Source: Pseudomonadota bacterium
Lineage (GTDB): Bacteria > Pseudomonadota > Gammaproteobacteria > Steroidobacterales > Steroidobacteraceae
Assembly: GCA_021822385.1 (NCBI GenBank)
Contig: JAKARC010000012.1
Coordinates: forward strand, 1 to 58,586
Length of the DNA stretch: 58,586 bases
Direction: 5' to 3'
How positions within the stretch are numbered: position 1 is the stretch's first letter; every line of letters begins with the position of its first letter. The notes beneath the pieces are model-generated. The model was not told the DNA's origin. It searched no databases and was given only the letters and a program-made list of their open reading frames with translations. Shown here piece by piece: positions 1 to 10,005 of this stretch. Both the position numbers and the translations under genes were made by a program.

Positions 1-198
1 GTTTGCGGAGTGCTTCCAGCGCGTTGCAAACCACCTTGTTCGTCGAATAGCGGCTACCGGGTTCGCTACAGTTCAGCTCGCCAGCCCGCTCCAGGATAGC
101 CGATGTGGGGTTGGATGGAAGTGGCCATTTGTGCCCAAAAGCACTGGAAATACAGGATATTCGGGACGCTGATGGACGCCCATCGATAGCCCTGAACG
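1..198. other. Unassigned left edge downstream of yicC
   Basis: This stretch lies past the yicC stop codon. One minus-strand frame stays open from the yicC region to the left edge and reads as plausible protein (for example AILERAGELNC and NALEALRK), but no start codon with a ribosome binding site is visible and I recognise no family. The two other minus frames contain stops. It may be the 5' part of a gene continuing leftwards, a remnant, or non-coding. Confidence 0.2.
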
Positions 199-1062
199 CT
201 ATTCGGCGTTCTGCACCTGCTCGCGCATCTGCTCGATCAAGACCTTCATGTCGACCGCCGTGCGCGTGGTCTCGAGATCCTGAGACTTCGACGAGAGCGT
301 GTTGGCTTCGCGGTTGAGTTCTTGCATCAGGAAATCGAGTCGCCGGCCAGCCGGCTCGCTCGCGGCGAGCACCCGGCGAATTTCCGCGATGTGCCCGCTC
401 AGGCGCTCGAGTTCCTCGTCGACGTCGAGCCGCTGCAACAGCAGTGCAATTTCCTGCTCGAGCCGATCCTGATCGGCGCTGGCGGCGAGCTCCTTGATCC
501 GGTCGCGGATCTTGGTCGTCAGTCGCGACTGGACTTCCGGCAGCCGTGCCTGCACCTGTTTTACCAGTGTTTCCAGGCTCTCACAGCGTTGTTCGAGTAT
601 GGCACGCAGCTTCTCGCCCTCGCGTGCACGCGCCGCGCACAGATCGGTCAACGCGCCGTTGAACACTTCCTGGGTCGCCGTCAGCAGTTCCTCGCCGGCC
701 GCCGTGCGGTCCTTGAGCACTCCGGGCCAGCGCAGCACCTCCAGCAGGTCCACCGTGCCGACAGGGATGGTTCGCTCCAATTTATCGAGCTGCCCGATCA
801 GCCGCTCGAGAGCGGACGGGTCCACCTCCAGGCTGAGGGCCGCATCCTGCGCCGGACGATAAGTGATGGTGCAGTCGAGTTTGCCACGACGGAGCGCCTG
901 GACCGCGTTCTGGCGCAGATCGCTCTCCGCCGAGCGCAGTTCCTCGGGCAGCCGGAAGCTACTTTCGAGAAAGCGATGATTGACGCTGCGCAGCTCGCAC
1001 ACGAGCGTGCCCCAGGGACCGGAAAGCTCGCGGCGCGCGAAGCCTGTCATGCTGGAAATCAC
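199..1062 (-). CDS. yicC: YicC/YloC family endoribonuclease
   Basis: The 287-residue protein matches the usual YicC length. It opens with the family signature SMTGFARRE, and its C-terminal part carries the conserved LDFLMQELNRE and SSKSQD segments. A coiled, charged helical region lies at about 150-230. YicC proteins are cytoplasmic endoribonucleases linked to stationary phase and small-RNA turnover. The GTG at 1062 is preferred over the ATG at 1050 because family members begin with a few residues before SMT. The gene is divergent from the PP2C gene, with a 75-base shared upstream region. yicC next to rph is a common proteobacterial arrangement and supports the call. Confidence 0.93.
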   Translation of the reverse strand: MISSMTGFARRELSGPWGTLVCELRSVNHRFLESSFRLPEELRSAESDLRQNAVQALRRGKLDCTITYRPAQDAALSLEVDPSALERLIGQLDKLERTIPVGTVDLLEVLRWPGVLKDRTAAGEELLTATQEVFNGALTDLCAARAREGEKLRAILEQRCESLETLVKQVQARLPEVQSRLTTKIRDRIKELAASADQDRLEQEIALLLQRLDVDEELERLSGHIAEIRRVLAASEPAGRRLDFLMQELNREANTLSSKSQDLETTRTAVDMKVLIEQMREQVQNAE

Positions 1063-1065
1063 GGG

Positions 1066-1093
1066 TTAACGTTACGCTCCGGCGCTGTAGAAT
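1066..1093 (+). promoter_or_regulatory. Possible sigma70-like promoter for the PP2C-rph unit
   Basis: The sequence between the divergent yicC and PP2C starts contains TTAACG at 1066-1071 and TAGAAT at 1088-1093, 16 bases apart. This is a weak but plausible -35/-10 pair about 45 bases before the PP2C start. It was found by eye only. Confidence 0.3.
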
Positions 1094-1137
1094 GATATAA
1101 AGCTGCCCCGAACTTTAGCAGATAAAAAGGGCGTCGC

Positions 1138-1890
1138 TTGCGGATCGACTACGCCGAAGTCAGCCTGCAGGGCGGACGCGGGGAGAATCAGGACCGGGTG
1201 GCCGTCGCCGTGAGCGAGCATGCGGCACTTCTGATCATCGCCGATGGCATGGGCGGCTATGCCGACGGCGCCCGCGCTGCACAGATCACTCTGCAGACCG
1301 TGCGCGATGCGTTTTCGCGTGCGCCCCGCCCCTTGTTCGATCCGCTCGGGTTTCTGCATCTGGCGCTTGGGCGCGCGCACGAAGAGGTGGTCAAGCTGGG
1401 CGCACAGACGCCGATCGATCGGCGCCCGCGTGCCACCTGTGCGCTGTGCCTGATTCAGCAGGGCGCGGCGTGGTGGGCGCATGTCGGCGACAGCCGCATC
1501 TACCATATCCGGGGTGGGCAACTGATCGGCCGTAGCCGCGATCACAGCCACGTCGAGGGGTTGCTGCGCGAAGGGTTGATCACCGCCGAGCAGGCGCAGG
1601 CGCATCCGCTGCGTAACTACGTCGAGTGCTGTCTCGGCGGCGGAACGATGCTGCCGGACATGGCGATCGCCCGGCGCCGTCCGCTCGAACCGGGTGATGC
1701 GCTGCTGGTGTGCAGTGACGGGTTGTGGGGGCCGTTGACGGACGAGGAGATCACGATGGGACTGAGTGCCGCTGGAACATCGATACGCGAGAGACTCACG
1801 GTGCTGGCGCGGCGGGCGGTCAAGCGCGCCGGCGCCGCAAGCGACAACACATCGGCCGCAGTGGCGCAATGGCTCGGAGACGCCGCATGA
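1138..1890 (+). CDS. PP2C-family serine/threonine protein phosphatase
   Basis: The 250-residue cytoplasmic protein is of the PrpC/Stp type. It carries the metal-binding PP2C motifs in order: GENQDR at 15-20 (Asp19), [10 protein letters not shown] from 35 (Asp36), HVGDSRIY in the middle, CSDGLW near 195 and SDNTSA near the end. These enzymes remove phosphate from Ser/Thr residues with Mn or Mg. The start is a TTG at 1138 with AAGGG upstream; no better ATG precedes the first motif. Its stop overlaps the rph start (ATGA), so the two are translationally coupled. No partner kinase lies in the window, so the substrate is unknown. Confidence 0.87.
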   Translation: MRIDYAEVSLQGGRGENQDRVAVAVSEHAALLIIADGMGGYADGARAAQITLQTVRDAFSRAPRPLFDPLGFLHLALGRAHEEVVKLGAQTPIDRRPRATCALCLIQQGAAWWAHVGDSRIYHIRGGQLIGRSRDHSHVEGLLREGLITAEQAQAHPLRNYVECCLGGGTMLPDMAIARRRPLEPGDALLVCSDGLWGPLTDEEITMGLSAAGTSIRERLTVLARRAVKRAGAASDNTSAAVAQWLGDAA

Positions 1891-2627
1891 GCCCGTCGCC
1901 TGGAAGTTTGACCCGCGCCGGCGGGCGTGCCGCCGACCAGCTGCGGCCGGTGACCTTCACGCGCCGCTTCGCCAAGCACGCCGAAGGGGCGGTGCTGGTG
2001 GAATTCGGCGACACCCAGGTGCTGTGTACCGCGAGCGTCGAGGAGACGGTGCCGCCGTTTCTGCGCGGCAAGGCGCAAGGGTGGGTCACGGCCGAATACG
2101 GCATGCTGCCGCGCGCGACCCACACCCGCTCAGCCCGCGAAGCGGCGCGGGGCAAGCAAAGCGGGCGAACGCTTGAGATCCAGCGGCTCATCGGCCGTTC
2201 CCTGCGCGCGATCGTCGATTTGAAGGCGCTCGGCGAGCGCACGATTACGATTGATTGCGATGTGCTGCAGGCCGACGGCGGCACCCGCACCGCATCAATT
2301 GCCGGCGGCTACGTTGCGCTAGCACAAGCCTGCCGCAGCCTGCTGCGCCGGCGCGCGATCGCCGGCGATCCTCTGCACGGCCAGGTGGCCGCAATTTCGG
2401 TGGGCATTGTGAACGGGGTGCCGGTGCTTGATCTGGATTATCCGGAAGACTCTCACGCCGAGGTGGATATGAATGTCGTGATGAACGACGGCGGAGCTTT
2501 CATCGAAGTGCAGGGTACCGCCGAAGGCCACGCGTTCCGCCGCCATGAGCTCGATGCCATGTTGGCGCTGGCCGCCGGCGGCATTGAGCAGCTCTTTCCG
2601 CTCCAGGCTCGCGCGGTCGACGGATGA
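1887..2627 (+). CDS. rph: Ribonuclease PH
   Basis: The 246-residue protein is close to the usual 238. It trims tRNA 3' ends phosphorolytically as a hexameric ring in the cytoplasm. Diagnostic segments include [10 protein letters not shown] near the N-terminus, [17 protein letters not shown], the phosphate-binding [31 protein letters not shown] and [15 protein letters not shown]. The C-terminus is intact, unlike the frameshifted rph of E. coli K-12. The ATG at 1887 overlaps the PP2C stop by 4 bases. A 64-base gap separates it from the fused rdgB-gmk gene, which follows in the same direction. Confidence 0.95.
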   Translation: MSPSPGSLTRAGGRAADQLRPVTFTRRFAKHAEGAVLVEFGDTQVLCTASVEETVPPFLRGKAQGWVTAEYGMLPRATHTRSAREAARGKQSGRTLEIQRLIGRSLRAIVDLKALGERTITIDCDVLQADGGTRTASIAGGYVALAQACRSLLRRRAIAGDPLHGQVAAISVGIVNGVPVLDLDYPEDSHAEVDMNVVMNDGGAFIEVQGTAEGHAFRRHELDAMLALAAGGIEQLFPLQARAVDG

Positions 2628-2691
2628 ACGGGCACTCGGTGAGCTTCGGCGGTAGCGTCACCGGGAGGTCGGAGCAATCCGCGAGCGGTGT

Positions 2692-3921
2692 ATGAAGATT
2701 GTTCTGGCCACCGGCAACCCGGGCAAGCTGCGAGAGTTCGGTGAGCTCTTGCGGCCGCTCGGTCTTGCGACCGTGCCCCAGACCGCTTTCGGCGTAACGA
2801 CCCCGCCCGAGACGGGTACGACGTTTCGGGAGAATGCGCTCCTGAAGGCACGATTTGCGGCGCGCGCGACGGGATTGCCGTCACTCGCCGACGATTCGGG
2901 CATCGAGGTGGATGCGTTACAGGGCCGCCCTGGGGTGTACTCGGCACGCTATGCGGGCGAGGGGGCGGATGACGCTGCCAATCTACGCAAGTTGCTGAGC
3001 GAGCTTTCGGATGTACCGGACGATGCTCGCGGCGCACGCTATCGGTGCGTCATCGCCTTCGTGCGCGATGCGGACGACCCCGAGCCGCTGATCGCAGAGG
3101 GAGTCTGGGAAGGTCGCATTGCGCTGGCGCCGCGTGGTGGCGGTGGCTTCGGCTATGACCCGATCTTCCTCCCCCGAGGCTCGGCGCACACCGCCGCGGA
3201 ATTCTCGGAGGAAGAGAAGAATGCGGTGAGTCACCGCGCGCAGGCGCTACGCGCCCTCGTGGCCAACGCCGGTCCGGTGTTGGCCGCAACGCGTGCAGTC
3301 AGCGCACCCGCACGGGGCCGGCTGATCATCCTGGCCGCACCCTCGGGCGCGGGCAAGACTTCGCTGGTGCGTGCACTCTTGGCGCGTAAGCCCGATCTGC
3401 GGCTGTCGATCTCGCACACGACCCGGCCGAAACGGGCCACCGAGGTCGATGGCCGTGAATATCATTTCGTTACCGTCGAGCAGTTCACGCGCATGGTGGC
3501 CGAGAATCGCTTTCTCGAGCATGCCCGTGTGTTCGACAACTACTACGGCACTGCGCGCGCGCCGGTGGAGGCGGTCCTCGCCTCCGGCGGCGACGTCGTC
3601 CTCGAGATCGATTGGCAGGGTGCCCGCCAGGTTCGTCGCGCCCTCCCGGAATGCCTGACGATTTTCATCCTACCCCCCTCACGCGCGGTGCTCGAGCATC
3701 GTTTGCATGGCCGCGGTACGGATTCCGCGGCGGTCATCGCCCGACGCCTGAGCGATGCCGTGAGCGATATGAGTCACTGGAGCGAGTTCGACTACGTCGT
3801 CGTGAACGATGATTTCGGGCAGGCGGTGGACGATCTGCTGCGTATCGTCGAGGGCCGGGGCGAGCCCCTGGCCGCGTCCCGGCCCATGCTCAAGCCGCTG
3901 CTGCAGCAGCTGCTGGCTTGA
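2692..3921 (+). CDS. rdgB-gmk: Fused RdgB (dITP/XTP pyrophosphatase)-Gmk (guanylate kinase)
   Basis: This single 409-residue frame holds two complete enzymes. Residues 1 to about 192 are RdgB/HAM1: ATGNPGK at the start, [30 protein letters not shown] and SHRAQAL. It removes non-canonical purine triphosphates. After a short Ala/Pro-rich linker (about 194-207), residues 208-409 are guanylate kinase with the P-loop APSGAGKT (216-223), [27 protein letters not shown] and FILPPS. No stop, ATG or clear ribosome binding site separates them. In-frame GTG codons at 3259 and 3277 and a TTG at 3280 could give some free Gmk, but RdgB has no stop of its own. Both domains act on purine nucleotides. rpoZ and spoT follow, as after gmk in other Gammaproteobacteria. 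Confidence 0.93.
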   Translation: MKIVLATGNPGKLREFGELLRPLGLATVPQTAFGVTTPPETGTTFRENALLKARFAARATGLPSLADDSGIEVDALQGRPGVYSARYAGEGADDAANLRKLLSELSDVPDDARGARYRCVIAFVRDADDPEPLIAEGVWEGRIALAPRGGGGFGYDPIFLPRGSAHTAAEFSEEEKNAVSHRAQALRALVANAGPVLAATRAVSAPARGRLIILAAPSGAGKTSLVRALLARKPDLRLSISHTTRPKRATEVDGREYHFVTVEQFTRMVAENRFLEHARVFDNYYGTARAPVEAVLASGGDVVLEIDWQGARQVRRALPECLTIFILPPSRAVLEHRLHGRGTDSAAVIARRLSDAVSDMSHWSEFDYVVVNDDFGQAVDDLLRIVEGRGEPLAASRPMLKPLLQQLLA

Positions 3922-4001
3922 GCCCACGCAATTGCCGTATACTCAAAAGCTTCGCCACGGGCCAGCCGCGCCCGTCAACCCATCAGCACCGAAGTATTGC
4001 C

Positions 4002-4292
4002 ATGGCCCGCATCACTGTCGAAGATTGCCTGCAGAACGTGGATAACCTGTTTCAGCTGGTGATATTGGCTGCACGGCGCGCACGCCGGCTCGCCAATGGC
4101 GCTGAGCCCACGGTTCCGCTCGAGAACGACAAGCCGACGGTCGTTGCGCTGCGCGAAATTGCGGCCGGTACCGTCACGCTCGACATGTTGCGCGAACCGG
4201 AACCGCCGGCCGAGCAAGACCCGCCCACCGAGCCGGAAATGGACATGCAGTCGGCGTTCCGCGCGCCGCAGTTCGGCCTCGGCGAGCATTAG
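4002..4292 (+). CDS. rpoZ: RNA polymerase omega subunit
   Basis: The 96-residue protein begins [10 protein letters not shown] and contains the conserved omega helix [10 protein letters not shown] followed by [16 protein letters not shown]. Omega binds the beta-prime subunit, helps core enzyme assembly and forms part of ppGpp site 1. The ATG at 4002 fits the family N-terminus exactly; a longer in-frame opening to 3918 has no family match. The C-terminal tail is acidic and proline-rich, as is common. A TATACT hexamer at 3938-3943 in the gap after gmk could be a -10 element. The neighbour spoT starts 36 bases downstream. Confidence 0.95.
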   Translation: MARITVEDCLQNVDNLFQLVILAARRARRLANGAEPTVPLENDKPTVVALREIAAGTVTLDMLREPEPPAEQDPPTEPEMDMQSAFRAPQFGLGEH

Positions 4293-4328
4293 CCAGCGAT
4301 AGACCGGTCGGTAGTCGCCTGTCGTGAT

Positions 4329-6548
4329 ATGGAGTATGCCTCTTCCCTCCTCGGGCTGCTCCCCGGCGGAAGACGCACCCCGGGACTGAAGGATTTGCTC
4401 GCGACCGTCGGCAGCTACCTGCCGCCGGAGCAGGTGGCGCGCATCCGTGCGGCCGCGGAATTCGGGGCATCCGCCCATCAGGGTCAAAAGCGCCTCTCAG
4501 GAGAGCCCTTCATCGCCCACCCGGTGGCCACCGCGGCCATCCTGGCCGACCTGCGGCTTGACGCCGATACGCTCATTGCGGCGATCCTGCACGATGTCAT
4601 CGAGGATACCCCGACGCCGAAGGATCAGCTGGCCGCGCGCTTCGGCGCTGATGTGGCCGAGCTGGTCGACGGGGTGACCAAGCTCGATGCGATCCAGTTC
4701 AAGAGCCGCGAGGAAGCGCAGGCGGAATCGTTCCGCAAGATGCTGCTCGCGATGGTGCGCGATCTGCGCGTGATCCTGGTCAAGCTTGCCGATCGCACGC
4801 ACAACATGCGTACCATCCAGGCCATGCCGCCGCACCGGCGGCGGGCCATCGCGGGCGAGACGCTCGAGATCTATGCGCCCATCGCCGAGCGCCTGGGTCT
4901 CTACAGCCTGAAGCTCGAACTCGAAGAACTCGGGTTTCGCGCGCTGTATCCGCGCCGCTATCGCGTGCTCGAGCACGCCTTGCGCAAGGCGCGCGGCAAT
5001 CAGAAGGAGTTCCTGAAGAAGATCGAGCGACAGCTGTCCGAGGCCCTCGCCAAGCGCGGCATCCAGGCGCGCGTCGAGATGCGCGAGAAACACCTGTACA
5101 GCATCTACAAGAAGATGCTGCGCAAGCGCGCCTCGCTCACCGAGATCGTCGACGTCTATGGTCTGCGCATCATCGTCGATGAGCTCGACACCTGTTATCG
5201 CACCATCGGTGTGGTGCATGCAGTATTCCGGCCGATGCCCGGACGCTTCAAGGACTACATTGCCATTCCGCGGGTCAACGGCTACCAGTCCCTCCATACC
5301 ACGCTGTTCGGCCCCAACGCCGTGCCGATCGAGGTTCAGATCCGCACCGAGGACATGGATCGGGTCGCCGAATCCGGCATCGCCGCGCACTGGAAGTACA
5401 AGACCGGGGAGGCCGGCGGCTCGCTCCAGCAGGAAAGCGCGCGCGAGTGGCTCTCGGGGCTCGTGGCGCTGCAGGAAAACGGCAACTCGGAGGAATTCCT
5501 CGAAAGCGTCAAGGTCGATCTGTACCCCGACAAGGTGTACGTGTTCACGCCCAAGGGCCGGATCCTGCGCCTGCCGAGCGGCGCGACCGTGGTGGATTTC
5601 GCCTATGCGGTGCACACCGACGTCGGCAACCGCTGCGTTGCGGCCAAAGTGGATCGGCGGCTCACCCCGTTGCGCACCGTGCTGCGCAATGGACAGACCG
5701 TCGAGATCATCACCGCCAAGGGCGCGGTGCCGAACCCCGCGTGGGTGGGCTTCGTGGTCACAGCCAAGGCACGCAGTGCCATTCGTCATTACCTGAAGGG
5801 CCTGCGGCGCAGCGAGGCGATCGCGCTCGGTCAGCGGCTGCTCGCGCAGGCGCTGGAGGAGTTTCATCTCTCGTTGGAGGACGTCGCTCCAGAGACCTGC
5901 GCCGCAACGCTCGCGGAGCTCGGCATGCAGGACATGAACGAGCTCAACGAGAAGATCGGCCTGGGTGAGCGCCTGGCGCCGCTCGTGGCACGCCGGCTGT
6001 TGCCGACCGGTGTCGAACCCGGTACGACCCTGCCGGCGCCGCTTGCCATAGCCGGTACCGAGGGACTGCTGGTGAGCTACGCGCGCTGCTGCTTTCCGCT
6101 GCCCAACGACCCGGTGTTCGCGTTTCTCTCTGCCGGCCGCGGCGTCGTGATTCATCGCGAGCGCTGCGTCAATGTCGAGGACTACCGCAAGCATCCGGAG
6201 AAGTGGCTGCCGGTCAGCTGGCAGAGCGCGCCGGAGCGCCGCTTCAGCTCCGAGATCCGCGTCGATGTCGTCAACCGCACCGGGGTGCTCGCGCACGTGG
6301 CGGCCGCGATCGCCAGCGCCGATACCAACATACATCATGTTTCGATCGAGGAACAGGAAGGCGATGCCTCGATCCTGACCTTCGAGCTGAAGGTCCGCGA
6401 TCGCAAACAGCTCGCGCAAGTCATGCGCGTGGTGCGGCGCCTGCCGGACGTCACACGGGTGACCCGGACGATTGCCGCGCATGCGCCGGAGACGTCTTCC
6501 AACAGCGACGACGCCGACGATGCGGAGGCAAATTCACGTACTCCATGA
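4329..6548 (+). CDS. spoT: Bifunctional (p)ppGpp synthetase/hydrolase SpoT/Rel
   Basis: The 739-residue stringent-response enzyme has its domains in order. An HD hydrolase has an intact HDVIEDT at 88-94. The synthetase has YGLRIIVD, then RFKD at 306-309 and [12 protein letters not shown] domain begins near [10 protein letters not shown], a helical/conserved-Cys region has [11 protein letters not shown], and a C-terminal ACT domain begins near [16 protein letters not shown]. The RFKD charge pattern is that of bifunctional Rel/SpoT rather than RelA (ExDD), so both hydrolysis and synthesis are likely. The gene sits between rpoZ and ridA, the order also seen in Xanthomonadales. The last residues are acidic and low in complexity. 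Confidence 0.95.
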   Translation: MEYASSLLGLLPGGRRTPGLKDLLATVGSYLPPEQVARIRAAAEFGASAHQGQKRLSGEPFIAHPVATAAILADLRLDADTLIAAILHDVIEDTPTPKDQLAARFGADVAELVDGVTKLDAIQFKSREEAQAESFRKMLLAMVRDLRVILVKLADRTHNMRTIQAMPPHRRRAIAGETLEIYAPIAERLGLYSLKLELEELGFRALYPRRYRVLEHALRKARGNQKEFLKKIERQLSEALAKRGIQARVEMREKHLYSIYKKMLRKRASLTEIVDVYGLRIIVDELDTCYRTIGVVHAVFRPMPGRFKDYIAIPRVNGYQSLHTTLFGPNAVPIEVQIRTEDMDRVAESGIAAHWKYKTGEAGGSLQQESAREWLSGLVALQENGNSEEFLESVKVDLYPDKVYVFTPKGRILRLPSGATVVDFAYAVHTDVGNRCVAAKVDRRLTPLRTVLRNGQTVEIITAKGAVPNPAWVGFVVTAKARSAIRHYLKGLRRSEAIALGQRLLAQALEEFHLSLEDVAPETCAATLAELGMQDMNELNEKIGLGERLAPLVARRLLPTGVEPGTTLPAPLAIAGTEGLLVSYARCCFPLPNDPVFAFLSAGRGVVIHRERCVNVEDYRKHPEKWLPVSWQSAPERRFSSEIRVDVVNRTGVLAHVAAAIASADTNIHHVSIEEQEGDASILTFELKVRDRKQLAQVMRVVRRLPDVTRVTRTIAAHAPETSSNSDDADDAEANSRTP

Positions 6549-6556
6549 GGACCGCC

Positions 6557-6940
6557 ATGAGCCGTACCATCATTAATACCGACAAAGCGCCGCCAGCGAT
6601 TGGCACTTATTCCCAGGCCGTACGCGTCGGCGACACCGTCTATCTGTCTGGCCAGATTCCCCTCGATCCGATTACCCGGGAGCTGGTTGGCGGCGACATC
6701 GAGGCGCAGATCCGCAGGGTGTTCGACAACCTCGATGCCGTTGCGCGGGCGGCCGGGGGTACGCTGGCGCAGGCGGTCAAGGTCAATATCTATCTCACCG
6801 ATCTCGCGCACTTCGCCACCGTCAATCAGATCATGGCGCAATATTTTCCGCAGCCCTATCCGGCGCGAGCTGCGGTCGGGGTAGCAGCGCTGCCGCGCGG
6901 CGCTGGCGTCGAGGCGGAGTGCATCCTGCATCTTGGCTGA
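6557..6940 (+). CDS. ridA: RidA family 2-iminobutanoate/2-iminopropanoate deaminase
   Basis: The 127-residue protein matches RidA (YjgF/YER057c/UK114). It has [12 protein letters not shown] at the N-terminus, [10 protein letters not shown], and the substrate-binding Arg in [19 protein letters not shown] near the C-terminus. RidA hydrolyses reactive enamine/imine intermediates made by PLP enzymes such as threonine dehydratase, whose gene ilvA is at the far end of this window. The ATG at 6557 has GAGG at 6547-6550; an ATG at 6545 would add four residues. The stop overlaps the recG start. Confidence 0.94.
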   Translation: MSRTIINTDKAPPAIGTYSQAVRVGDTVYLSGQIPLDPITRELVGGDIEAQIRRVFDNLDAVARAAGGTLAQAVKVNIYLTDLAHFATVNQIMAQYFPQPYPARAAVGVAALPRGAGVEAECILHLG

Positions 6941-9032
6941 GACGGCGCGCACAAGCGGAGCGAGCGAACAGCGGCCGGTGACGGCGCTGCGCGGCGTGGG
7001 CGCGCAGCTCGCCGAAAGACTGCAGCGGCTCGGGGTGACGCAGGTGCAGGATCTGTTGTTTGTCCTGCCGGTGCGCTACGACGACCGTACCACCTTGCGC
7101 AAGATCGGCGAGCTGACTCCCGGGATGAGAACGCTGGTCCAGGGTGAGATCCAGCTCACCGAGGTGGTGTACCGGCGCCGCCGGCAGCTGCTGACGCGCC
7201 TCGCGGACGGCTCGGGTTTCCTGACGCTGCGGTTCTTCCATTTCTCACAGCTGCAGCAGAACGCGCTGGTACGCGGCACGCAATTGCGATGCTTCGGGGA
7301 GGTGCGCCGCGGGCCCCAGGGCCTTGAGATCGTCCATCCGGAGTACCGGCGTATCGGTGCGCCGTCGGAGCCGGTGGAGGAAACACTGACGCCGTTGTAT
7401 CCGCTCACCGAGGGCGTGACCCAGGGCCGTCTGCGCGCTCTGATCATGCAGGCGCTCGCGGAACTCGACCGCGCAGGGGTGCGCGACTGGCTGCCGGGCG
7501 AGTTGATGGCGGATCTCAAGTTGCCATCGTTGCGCGAAGCGCTGCGCTATGTCCATCGCCCTCCGCGCGATGCGAGTCTGCAGGAGCTCAGTGCCGGCCG
7601 CCACCCGGCGCAGCGCCGTCTCGCGTTCGAGGAGCTGCTCGCCCATCAGGCCAGTCTGCGGCTGCTGAAGCAGGCGGCGGCGACGGAGCCGGCGTGGCCG
7701 CTCGCGGACGAGCAGGGACTCGAAGCGCGACTGCTCGCCTCGCTCCCCTTCCAGTTGACCCACGCTCAGGCGCGTGCTCTGGCGCAAGTGGACGCCGACC
7801 TGCGCGCCGAGCGGCCCATGGTGCGGCTCGTCCAGGGCGATGTGGGTTGCGGCAAGACCGTGGTCGCGGCTCTGGCTGCGGCACGTGCGGCCGGCAGCGG
7901 CGCACAGGCGGCCCTGATGGCCCCGACGGAGCTGCTGGCCGAGCAGCATGCGCGCAACTTCCGCACCTGGTTCGAGCCGCTCGGACTGCCCGTGGCGTTG
8001 CTCTCGGGCACGCAGCCGGCGCGCACGCGGCGCAGTGCGCTCGAGGCCGTTGCCTCGGGTGAGGTGCGCCTCGCGGTCGGAACGCACGCGCTCTTTCAAG
8101 CCGGGATATCGTTCTCGAATCTGGCGCTGGTGATCGTTGACGAGCAACACCGCTTCGGTGTGCAGCAGCGTTTGCGCCTGCAGGAGAAAGGCCAGACGCA
8201 GGGCCGCTTCCCGCATCAGCTGATCATGACCGCGACGCCGATCCCGCGTACGCTGGCGATGACCGCCTACGCGGATCTTGATGTCTCGGTGATTGACACT
8301 CTCCCTCCCGGACGCGAGCCGGTGCAGACCGTCGTGGTGCCTGAGCAGCGCCGCGATGAGGTGGTGGCGCGCGTTGCCCAGGCGTGCCGCCTGGGTCGCC
8401 AGGTCTATTGGGTCTGCCCGCTCATCGAGGAGTCCGAGGAACTGCGTGCGCAAGCTGCCGAGGAGACGGCCGCTGTGTTGGCCAACGCGCTGCCGCAGGT
8501 GCAGGTCGACCTGGTCCACGGGCGTCTGTCCTCGGCGCGGAAGGATGCAGCGATGCACGCGTTCCAGACCGGACGCGTGCAGCTATTGGTGGCCACCACG
8601 GTCATCGAGGTGGGGGTCGATGTGCCGAACGCCACGCTGATGGTGATCGAAAATGCCGAGCGCATGGGCCTTGCGCAATTGCATCAGTTGCGTGGCCGGG
8701 TCGGACGTGGCGCCGCGGCGAGCACCTGCGTGCTGCTCTACCGCTCGCCGCTGTCGCTGCTTGCGCGGCAGCGTCTCGAGGTCATGCGTCGTACCAACGA
8801 CGGTTTCGAGATCGCGCGGCGCGATCTGGAACTGCGCGGACCCGGCGAGCTGCTCGGGACGCGCCAGACCGGGCTTGCGCAGATGCGCGTGGCGGACCTG
8901 ATGCGCGATGCGGATCTCCTGCCGCGGGTGCAGGCGGCCGCCGAGATGCTGCTGGCACGCTATCCGGATACTATCGCGGCGCTCTCGGCGCGCTGGATCG
9001 CAGGGGGCGAGCAGTACGGCAGGGTGGGTTAG
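6933..9032 (+). CDS. recG: ATP-dependent DNA helicase RecG
   Basis: The 699-residue protein has the length and layout of RecG. An N-terminal wedge/OB region binds branched DNA and starts near [11 protein letters not shown]. Two RecA-like helicase domains follow, with Walker A GDVGCGKT at about 305, the DEQH box in [12 protein letters not shown] near 405, TATPIPRT and the C-terminal [10 protein letters not shown]. RecG reverses stalled forks and migrates Holliday junctions. The proposed start is a TTG at 6933 overlapping the ridA stop; a later in-frame GTG near 6979 would shorten it only slightly. Start choice is uncertain, the function is not. Confidence 0.94.
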   Translation: MAETARTSGASEQRPVTALRGVGAQLAERLQRLGVTQVQDLLFVLPVRYDDRTTLRKIGELTPGMRTLVQGEIQLTEVVYRRRRQLLTRLADGSGFLTLRFFHFSQLQQNALVRGTQLRCFGEVRRGPQGLEIVHPEYRRIGAPSEPVEETLTPLYPLTEGVTQGRLRALIMQALAELDRAGVRDWLPGELMADLKLPSLREALRYVHRPPRDASLQELSAGRHPAQRRLAFEELLAHQASLRLLKQAAATEPAWPLADEQGLEARLLASLPFQLTHAQARALAQVDADLRAERPMVRLVQGDVGCGKTVVAALAAARAAGSGAQAALMAPTELLAEQHARNFRTWFEPLGLPVALLSGTQPARTRRSALEAVASGEVRLAVGTHALFQAGISFSNLALVIVDEQHRFGVQQRLRLQEKGQTQGRFPHQLIMTATPIPRTLAMTAYADLDVSVIDTLPPGREPVQTVVVPEQRRDEVVARVAQACRLGRQVYWVCPLIEESEELRAQAAEETAAVLANALPQVQVDLVHGRLSSARKDAAMHAFQTGRVQLLVATTVIEVGVDVPNATLMVIENAERMGLAQLHQLRGRVGRGAAASTCVLLYRSPLSLLARQRLEVMRRTNDGFEIARRDLELRGPGELLGTRQTGLAQMRVADLMRDADLLPRVQAAAEMLLARYPDTIAALSARWIAGGEQYGRVG

Positions 9033-9037
9033 CAACG

Positions 9038-9964
9038 ATGTCAGCGACAATCGATCGAATCAAGCCGCAACCGGTCGCCGAGGCGCCCTGGTTCCACCGC
9101 CTCGGCCGCCGCGTGCAGGAGTACGGCCGGCTGGCGCGGCTCGACCGGCCGATCGGCACCTGGCTGCTGCTGTGGCCGGCGCTGTGGGCATTGTGGATCG
9201 CCGGCGGCGGCCGGCCGCATCCCGAAGTGCTTGGCATCTTCGTGCTCGGCGTGTTCGTCATGCGCGCCGCGGGTTGCATCATCAACGACTTCGCCGACCG
9301 CGATATCGATCCGTACGTGAAGCGCACGCGCGAGCGGCCGCTGGCCGCGCGCCGGGTGTCTCCGGCCGAGGCGCTGAGCCTGTTCGTCGGTCTGATGTTG
9401 GTGGCGCTATGGCTGGTCACGCGTCTGAACCGGCTGACGCTCGAGCTGGCGGTGGTCGGGGCGGTGTTGACGGCATCCTATCCCTTCGTGAAGCGTTTCT
9501 TTCCGTTGCCACAGCTGTATCTGGGCCTGTCGTTCGGCGGCTGGAGCATTCCAATGGCGTTCGCGGCCCAAGACGGACAGGTGCCGCGGCTCGCCTGGGT
9601 GTTGTACATTGCCGCCGTGCTGTGGGCGGTGATCTATGACACGATGTACGCCATGGTCGATCGCGACGATGACCGCAAGATCGGCATTCAATCGAGTGCG
9701 CTCCTGTTTGCGGATCTCGATCGGCTGCTGATTGCAGTGTTCCAGGTCATGATGCTCGCGGCGCTGGTACTGTTCGGGCACGATCTGCACTTGGGACGGT
9801 GGTACGACGGCGGCGTGCTCATTGCCGGAGTGTTGTTCGTCTATCAGCAGTGGCTGATCCGCAAGCGCGCGCCCGCAGACTGCCTGCGTGCCTTCCTCAA
9901 CAACAACTATGTCGGCATGGCAATTTTCGGCGGCCTCGTGCTGCATTACGTGTACGCGCGCTGA
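9038..9964 (+). CDS. ubiA: 4-hydroxybenzoate octaprenyltransferase
   Basis: The 308-residue polytopic inner-membrane protein attaches the polyprenyl tail to 4-hydroxybenzoate in ubiquinone synthesis. The first prenyl-diphosphate motif INDFADRDID is followed by the KRTRERPLA segment, and the second Asp-rich motif appears as YDTMYAMVDRDDDRKIG. About eight to nine hydrophobic segments are visible. The ATG at 9038 lies 6 bases after the recG stop with a GGGTT-AGCAACG stretch upstream. An N-terminal cytoplasmic segment (EYGRLARLDRPIGTW) is typical of UbiA. The next gene is convergent. Confidence 0.95.
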   Translation: MSATIDRIKPQPVAEAPWFHRLGRRVQEYGRLARLDRPIGTWLLLWPALWALWIAGGGRPHPEVLGIFVLGVFVMRAAGCIINDFADRDIDPYVKRTRERPLAARRVSPAEALSLFVGLMLVALWLVTRLNRLTLELAVVGAVLTASYPFVKRFFPLPQLYLGLSFGGWSIPMAFAAQDGQVPRLAWVLYIAAVLWAVIYDTMYAMVDRDDDRKIGIQSSALLFADLDRLLIAVFQVMMLAALVLFGHDLHLGRWYDGGVLIAGVLFVYQQWLIRKRAPADCLRAFLNNNYVGMAIFGGLVLHYVYAR

Positions 9965-9967
9965 GCG

Positions 9968-9996
9968 GCCGGCAACCGCACCCGGGTGCGGCCGGC
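9968..9996. terminator. GC hairpin between convergent ubiA and clcA
   Basis: The perfect palindrome CCGCACCC/GGGTGCGG (9976-9991) is flanked by GCCGGC on both sides (9968-9973 and 9991-9996). It lies in the 41 bases between two convergent stops. There is no T-run, so it may act as a bidirectional stabiliser or terminator; this is inferred from position and structure. Confidence 0.4.
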
Positions 9997-10005
9997 GCGC
10001 ACAGC

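Noticed and set aside
1..198. Insertion-sequence end at the left edge
   Set aside because: No terminal inverted repeat, target duplication or transposase motif can be shown from the bases present.
4497..6482. 661-codon open frame antisense to spoT
   Set aside because: It mirrors the codon bias of spoT on the opposite strand and has no motif; the same holds for the long antisense frames over uvrD, recG and the TonB receptor gene.
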